From Nicotiana tabacum (lineage: Eukaryota > Streptophyta > Magnoliopsida > Solanales > Solanaceae): 64,000 nt of DNA. Positions within the stretch are counted from its first letter, which is position 1. Each line of letters starts with the position of its first letter. Under the pieces are notes generated by a model, which was not told where the DNA came from, searched no databases, and saw only the letters and a program-made list of their open reading frames with translations. Positions 57,883 to 64,000 of the stretch are shown in pieces. The translations under genes and the position numbers were made by a program. The stretch is from the NCBI RefSeq assembly GCF_000715075.1, contig NC_134102.1, positions 99,532,266 to 99,596,265 of the forward strand, read 5' to 3'.

Positions 57883-57900
57883 TCCCCGCCAACGGCGCCA
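57883..57900 (-). promoter_or_regulatory. Primer-binding site of family E (tRNA-Asp-like)
   Basis: The minus strand reads TGGCGCCGTTGGCGGGGA, one base different from the family B site, 5 bp from the 5' LTR. Confidence 0.8.
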
Positions 57901-57905
57901 AAATT

Positions 57906-59204
57906 TGATCACGCCCAAATCTGCCTTGTACGAAGGACTAAGCGGTCACTGCAAATATAACCCGGTTTAAGTCCGGAGTCGAATCCCACAGAGAACTAAC
58001 ATATTTACTACAACCTTAAATAATGCTAATGATAAGCACAGACAACTTCCAGATGAAATAGTTTTATGAATAATCAGTGGAATTTATTTAGCCAAGAAAA
58101 AATGACAATAAAATTAGCAATAATCAAGACTAAAATTGAATTCAAGGGTAAAAGGGTCTAGGGCTATTGATTTCCCCAATTGCCGGATTAATTCTCAACT
58201 CTTTAGCTATAATCTCGCCGTAATACTCTATGAGGATTATGAGTTTCGGGCTACCGTATTTACCTTTCGATCAATTACGATAATTTACTAGAATCATTCT
58301 CTCGAACTACTCTAGTTAACAATTTATGCAACTCAGAATTATCCCACCAAAGTTTCGTTATTTCTAACCCCACTTTTAAATTCAAGTAATTAATCTCTTA
58401 ACTTTCCCAAAAGTGGTATTGTTCAACAACAATCTAACCAAGTGTTCTTTCTCAAGCAATACAAGGTGAATAGACACGATTAATCGAGGGCCCTTTCAAT
58501 TAACCATAATACAATACATAATTGAACAATCATAGAACAAACACGGTTCAATTATAACAAAATAGAGTCAAGACTTCATCCAACAATTGGTTCCATCAAC
58601 CCTAGAAAATAGATTTAGCTACTCATACTAATGGAAAACAAATCACTAAAATAATTCATAATCAACAAATAAAAGTATGAAGAAGATGATGAAAACTCTT
58701 AGGAATTTATCCGTCTTCTCTCCCTCGTTCTTGCCTCTAAAATCTTCTAAAAACAGCTTTCTCTCACTTCTGGGCGAGTTTAGGTTTCATATAGGTTTAG
58801 GTTAGTCGCCTAAGAAATTACATAATTAACCCTGCGTGTTTGGCTTTCGTCCGCTCGTCCGCGGCCGCGGATTCGATCGCGGATTCGGCCGCAAATTTGG
58901 ACTGCCTCACTGCCTTGAGTTCGTGGACCAGTTCGTGGCCCACTCCGCGGCCGCGCACCTGGAGGGGTCATTTCGCTTGCTTTTCTCGCTCCTTTTCGGC
59001 CGGGCTAACCTTCGATTGCCCTTTCACATTCCATGTTGACTCCAAAACACTCGTTAGCTCCCTCCTAGCTCGGAGTAGCTCCTGCAAAGCATCAAATTTC
59101 TTAATTAGAGCATTTTGTTATCTTTTAGCATTCAAATATCAATAAAGTGCAGCTAAATTAGAGTGTAAGTAGTGTCTAAATTGCATGAATATAGCCCACT
59201 ATCA
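57906..59204 (-). mobile_element. 5' LTR of family E
   Basis: 1299 bp, plus-strand TGATCACGCC...CCACTATCA. 13 bp longer than the 3' LTR, mainly through an extra GTTCGTGG-type unit near 58920. GC-rich words at 58860-58965. Confidence 0.9.
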
Positions 59205-59400
59205 GTTATTTATTTGATTTTGTTCAAATAATTTGGATTGACTATGAAAATCATGATTTGATAAAAATAGATCCTTTGAGGCTATTATGCTATGAACCTA
59301 TTTTTGATATGTAAAATATTTTGGGAGTTACTAGTGGAGACCACCGATAATGGTTCGAATGTTGAGTTCGTTACCATGGAACTACATGTGTCGGTGTAGG
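59205..59400 (+). mobile_element. Right part of the interrupted family-A-like LTR
   Basis: Collinear with 3335-3530 of family A (ATGATTTGATAAAAATAGATC, TTATGCTATGAA, AATATTTTGGGAGTTACT, TGTGTCGGTGTAGG). Beyond 59400 the match is lost. 59401-59490 holds nothing recognisable. Confidence 0.7.
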
Positions 59401-59490
59401 GACACATTCCAAGGCAAAGCCGAGGTTTGAGGGATAAAGTCCCCCATTCAGAGGGTAAATAATCATTACTTAAAGTAATGAGGTTAAGTC

Positions 59491-60215
59491 TGTCACGCCC
59501 CGAACCATGGCCTGGGCGTAACACGACACTCGGTGTCTAACTGTATATGACCGAGTGAACCAACTAGATGGATAGATGAACATGTAGTATACTGTAAGCC
59601 GAATATAAACATGCAACGTGCTGATCTACTAAAGTGTCTGACTGAAATATCATAAATTGAAAAAGTATTGAAAAGTCTTCGAGGATAAACGAGTAGCTAA
59701 CAAGGTTAACACATAAAGGTCTTCTAACATCTATTTGAGTGGACTATAATCTATGAAGCCTCTAAAGAATATTAAAATGCTAATTGTTTACCAGAACAAG
59801 GTCCCTGGCATACCTTACTAACTGAAATATCATAAAGACTGAAAAAAGGGATAATGCCTCAAAAGACTGGGCTCACCAATAGCCGATACGAGATGTCCTA
59901 GCAAGAAGAATCGTCAACCTGAAAATTATTACCTGCATCGCGAGATGTAGGCCCCGGTTAATAATGGAGGGACCTTGGAGGAAGTTAGGTTCTTGAGAGC
60001 TATCCTTCCTGGAGCAAATTTTCGTATTTTGGGGTATAGGGGACAAGGTAGGGCTTTTAAAATGACCCCTGGGTGTGCTCCCACGCAGCTGAAGGCTCAA
60101 ACGTGCACCTGAACGCGCAGCAAGGGCAGTAGCACTGCCACTAGTGCGTGACCGTGCACAGGACCTGCTGGGCACACGCCTTGGCATGGATACTGCATAT
60201 TGTTCAGTAAAACGC
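59491..60215 (-). mobile_element. LTR remnant of a minus-strand gypsy element
   Basis: Begins TGTCACGCCCCGAACC, an LTR 3' terminus on the minus strand (GGGGCGTGACA). It contains a GC-rich segment (60065-60185) with GTGCACG and CGCGCAG words. The inner border is not defined and no PPT is seen, so this LTR may have been joined to the adjoining pol by deletion. Confidence 0.5.
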
Positions 60216-60239
60216 ACATAACCTTATGCATAGAAATTC

Positions 60240-62130
60240 ATTCGGGCTCCACAATATATCATTGGATCACTGAACTGCTTTTCCTTCACTTCAACTACGA
60301 AGGAGAATTCAACCCTGTTCTAAAAAAAATGTTACCATCTTCGGAGTCGAGAAATCGAACTCCTAGACTTGCTAAGCGATGGAATTCCTTCGTCATTGTT
60401 CTCTTGTCTACTTCAACATGAGCTAATCTTCCCATAGAACGTCGACTGAGAGCATCTGCTACAACATTTACTTACCCCAGATGATAGAGGATATCAACAT
60501 CATAATCCTTGAGCAATTCGAGTCACCTTCTCTGACGAAGATTTAATTCTCTTTGCTTGAAGATGTACTGCGGATTCTTGTGATCTTTGAAAATATCAAC
60601 ATACACCCCATACAAATAATGGTGCCAGATCTTTAGTGCAAATACCACGGCTGCTAACTCAAGATCATGAGTCATATAATTCTTCTCGTGAGACTTGAGT
60701 TGTCTCGATGCATAGGCTATGACTTTACCGTGTTGCATTAACACGCACCCAAGACCAACCCCTGAAGCATCACAATAAACAACGAACCATTCAGTGCCTT
60801 CCAGTAGTGTCAAGACTAGAGTTGAAGTAAACATCATCTTCAACTCCTCAAAACTCTTCTCGCAAGCATCCAACCACTGAAACTTGACTTACTTTTGAGT
60901 CAGTCTAGTCAAAGGGGACGAGATAGTGGAAAATCCCTTTGCGAAATGCCTGTAATAGGCTGCTAGACCTAAGAAACTTCTTATATCGGATACTGAGGTG
61001 GGTCTTGGCCAATTCTTCACTGCCTCTATTTTCTGATACCTTCACGCCTTCGCCTGAGATGACATATCCCAGAAATGCTACCGATTTCAACAAGAATTCA
61101 CACTTCGAAAATTTTTCATATAGTTTGTGATTTTGTAGTGTCTGCAACATGATTCTGAGATGTTCTGCATGGACACTATCGCTATGGGAATAAATCAAGA
61201 TGCCATCAATAAATACAATAACGAACAAATCAAGATAATGCTTGAAGACCCATATTCATAAGGTCCATGAAAGCTGGTGGTGTATTCGTTAAACCAAACT
61301 ACATTACCAAAAATTCGGAATGCCCATAACGAGTCCTAAAAGTTATTTTAGGAATATCAACTTCCTTAACCTTCAACTGATGGTACCCCGATCTGAGGTC
61401 AATCTTGGAATAACACTGGGTGCCTAGTTGATAGAATAAATCATCTATTCTGGGAAGAGGGTACTTGTTCTTGATGATGATTTTATTTAACTAATGATAG
61501 TCAATGCACATGCGCAAAGACCTATCCTTCTTTCGGACAAACAAGACCGGTGCGCCCCAAGGTGAGACACTTGGTCTTATAAATTACTTATCTAGAAGAT
61601 ATTTCAACTGGATGTTTAGCTCTTTTAACTCTGCTGGAGTCATTCTATAAGGCGGAATAGATATCGGCTTAGTGTTGAGTAGTAGACCAATTCCAAAGTC
61701 AATCTCTCTATCGGGAGGGACTCTAGGAAGATCTTCAGGAAACACTTCTGGGAACTTATTTACAATTGGTACTGACCGGAGAGTTGGAATATGAGCAATC
61801 TGCATCCCTAAATTGAACTAGGTGATAGATATACACTTTAGAGATCATCTTTTTGGCTTTAAGATAGGAAATAAACCTACCCCTAGTCGCTACTGCATCA
61901 CCCTTCCATTCTAAGACTGGTTCACTGGAAATTAGAAACTTACTATTTTGGTTCTACAACCCACTGTGGCATAACATGACTCTAACCAATCCATTCCCAT
62001 GATCACATCAAAGTCTACCATCTCTAATTCTACTAAGTCTGCTATAGTAAGGCGATGATACACTTTGACTGGGCATCCCTTATAGATACATCTAGCTATA
62101 ACTGATTCTCCAACTGGAGTGCACACTTCA
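60240..62130 (-). pseudogene. pol: Chromovirus-type pol fragment (protease, RT, RNaseH)
   Basis: On the minus strand: protease C-terminus (ADLVELEMVDFDVIMGMDWL, 62126-61932), RT entry ([36 protein letters not shown], 61805-61584), RT middle ([13 protein letters not shown], about 61400), RT palm FVIVFIDGILIYSHS (61228-60905), RNaseH ([44 protein letters not shown], 60873-60523) and the ADALSRRSMG-type tail (to about 60425). The second catalytic Asp of the RT motif is Gly. No integrase is seen. Many frameshifts. The right end is cut by the family F LTR. Confidence 0.8.
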
Positions 62131-64000
62131 TGTAATGACCCGACCGATCATATTAAGATCTAGCACATCGTTTGGCAGTTTGAGGCCTTGAGTAGCTTCA
62201 CTTCAGGTATTATGACTTGTACGTGTGGTCGGAATTGAATTTTTGGAAGTTCGGAGTTGATTTGGAGAGAATTCTAATTTCGGAAGCTTTGAGTTAGAAG
62301 AATTGACTAAGGAATGAATTTTGAGTAAACGGCCTCGGAATCGGGATTTGAAGGTTCAAATAGGTTTGTATAAATATTTCGGACTTGGGCGTATATTCGA
62401 GTTGAGTATCGGATCACCCAGAAGCAATTTGACGCTTATTATAGAAAGTTGGTATTTTGAAAGTTTAAGGGAGTCTTAAGTTTGACTTGAAGTAGATTTT
62501 AATCTTATCGATGTTCGTTTGGGATTCTGATCCTTGGAGTAGTTTCGCTATGTAATTTATGACTTGTGTGCAAAATTTGAGGTCAATCGAACTTGATTTG
62601 GTAGGTTTCGGCGTCGAATGTAGAAGTTTGAAGTTCTAAAGTTTATTAAGGGTGAATTGGGGTGCGATTCGTGTTTTTAGCGTTGTTTGATGTGATTTCA
62701 AGGCTATACTAAGTTCATAATATATTTTGGGACATGTTGGTATATTTGGTTAAGGTCCCGAGGGCCTCAGGTGGATTCTGGGTGGTTAACAGATTTATTT
62801 TGGACTTAGGAGATGCTGAAGCCGGGCAGCAGCTGGTGTAACCGCTTCTGCAGAAATTTGGCCACATAAGCGAGGTGAGGTCAGAGGAAGCGACTTGGGC
62901 AGAATGGGAGTGAGGTCTTAGAAGCGAAATCGGGCAGCGCATTTGCGAGTGCGCAGAAGCGAGGTCAGGGCCACAAGTGCGAAAATTGCGCAGATGCACA
63001 GGGTGTGTCGCACCTGCGATTGCACAGAAGCGGAAGAATATCCGCACGTGCGATGGTCTGCTGACAGTGGTCTTCCGCAGAAGCGAAGAAGCTTCCGCAG
63101 AAGCGGAACCACAGAAGCGGTCAATTGACCGCAAATGCGAAAAGTTGTCTGGGCAGTGAAGTTTTTATAAAAACGGGGGTTTGGCCATTTTCATCTCATT
63201 TCGTCCATGGGAGCCGATTTTGGAGCACTTTTGGAGTGCCATCTTCATCAATTATAATGGGGTAAGTGATTTCTTCACATTGTGAGTTAAATACATGATT
63301 TTATATGGATTCAAGCATGAAAATTTGGTAGAAATTGTGAGATTTTGAAAGAAACCTAGAAATTGGTATTTTTGAATTTTTACCACGAAATTGGACATGG
63401 AATTTGGAATAAATCATATATTTGAGTTCGTGGTGTTATGGGTAAAGTTTTTCTTCAAATAGTTTTGGAATCCGGGTATATGGGCTCGAGGGTTGATTTT
63501 ATAGACTTTTCGAACGGAGTTGAGAATTAATATAAATTTATTAATTATGGATATTAGAATATATTTTGACTGGTTTATACGTTATTTGTATAGTTTTGGA
63601 TCGACGTGCTTTGGTTTGAGGTGTTAGAGAGGCCTTGGAGCCGGTTATGGAACTTTGGAGCGAGGTAAGTCTCATGTCTAACTCTGTGAGGGGGAAACTA
63701 CCCCTAGGTGATGTATTTGTTATGTGTTACTTGTTGCGGGGGCTACGTACACACTAGGTAAAGAGAGTCTGTGCGTAGCTAGATTCATGTTATATTCGGG
63801 TAGACTTAGGTTCCCGCCATGCTATAACTGTACTATTTGAGTTATCTCTTGCCTAATAAATTTCCTTATTTTACATTACGACTTGAGACTAGACTTGCAT
63901 AGAGTGATAGGCTTGCTATTGTAGAGATTTGATGGGCTTCATGATAAGCCACAAATTTAATTTTACTCTCCTACGAAATTCTCCCGTGTTATGCGTTATC
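62131..64000 (+). mobile_element. LTR of a plus-strand gypsy element (family F), incomplete
   Basis: Starts TGTAATGACCCGACCG, abutting the broken protease of the minus-strand chromovirus with no PPT upstream. It is therefore a 5' or solo LTR inserted into that pol. It contains a cluster of GCAGAAGCG and TGCGA words (62830-63140) and donor-like GTAAGT sites at 63262 and 63665. Its right end, PBS and TSD partner lie outside the window. Confidence 0.7.
62820..63140. repeat. Cluster of GCAGAAGCG / TTCCGCAGAAGCG words
   Basis: Repeated GCAGAAGCG, CGCACCTGCGA, TCCGCACGTGCG and complements produce long GC-rich frames on both strands (for example 62715-63134). These are not genes. Counterpart of the 5160-5560 cluster. 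Confidence 0.65.

Larger units (their letters stand above)
47025..59204 (-). mobile_element. Complete minus-strand Athila-type retrotransposon (family E)
   Basis: A 12.2-kb element with LTRs 47025-48310 and 57906-59204, inverted PPT at 48312-48323, inverted tRNA-Asp-type PBS at 57883-57900 and a 5-bp TSD. On the minus strand the order is gag, protease, RT, RNaseH, integrase, leader, ORF3, 3' non-coding region. The layout matches family B but the coding sequence and LTR are clearly different. Gag-pro lies in one frame broken by stops; RT onward is frameshifted. It is inserted in a family-A-like LTR. Confidence 0.9.

Noticed and set aside
62715..63134. 139-codon minus-strand frame
   Set aside because: Same cause: a GC-word cluster inside LTR F. 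Several frames are open at once and none resembles a known protein.

Overview
The window is plant nuclear DNA made almost entirely of nested LTR retrotransposons. I find no host protein-coding gene, rRNA, tRNA gene or CRISPR array. The LTR styles (starts such as TGTAGCACCCC, TGTGATGACCC and TGTAATGACCC), two divergent Athila-type Ty3/gypsy families, chromovirus pol debris, an RTE-type LINE fragment and small hAT/Mutator-type elements point to a large-genome member of the Solanaceae. Nicotiana is my best guess from general familiarity; no search was possible.

Layout. 1-7070: the 3' end of an old Ty3/gypsy element with its 3.0-kb LTR (family A, 1550-4525), abutting a truncated LTR of family D. 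7412-7623: a MITE with a 6-bp target-site duplication (TSD). 7935-19296: a complete minus-strand, apparently non-autonomous gypsy element (family C, TSD TAATT), whose 5' LTR has been rearranged to contain a piece of the element's interior. 19577-42061: a plus-strand Athila-type element (family B) in a tandem LTR-internal-LTR-internal-LTR state, bounded by one TSD (AATAT). Each internal region carries gag, pro-RT-RNaseH-INT and a third ORF (ORF3), all broken by frameshifts or stops. 42067-46339: the least repetitive stretch, with a long-TIR Mutator-like element (42500-43871), a hAT-type MITE (44296-44657) and an RTE LINE RT fragment (45215-45965). 46340-47024 and 59205-59400: one family-A-like LTR split by a complete minus-strand Athila-type element (family E, 47025-59204, TSD GTTAT). 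59491-62130: minus-strand chromovirus LTR and pol debris. 62131-64000: the start of a further plus-strand LTR (family F) running off the window.

How the parts work together. Each Athila unit has a tRNA-Asp-type primer-binding site, gag, an aspartic protease (DLGAS), RT, RNaseH and integrase. Downstream comes a leader with a likely intron, ORF3, and a long 3' non-coding region ending in a polypurine tract (PPT). All coding regions are defective, so present mobility would need help in trans.

The most interesting signals are non-coding. (1) A hairpin with an RGGA loop and covarying arms sits just upstream of the PPT in families A, B and E, and in both Athila families it recurs with a PPT-like motif about 35-70 bp after the ORF3 stop. 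(2) The whole 3' non-coding region is collinear between families B and E. (3) Consensus splice sites frame the ORF3 leader in both Athila families. (4) Family-specific GC-rich self-complementary words occur in the LTRs and, for B and E, again in the ORF3 leader.
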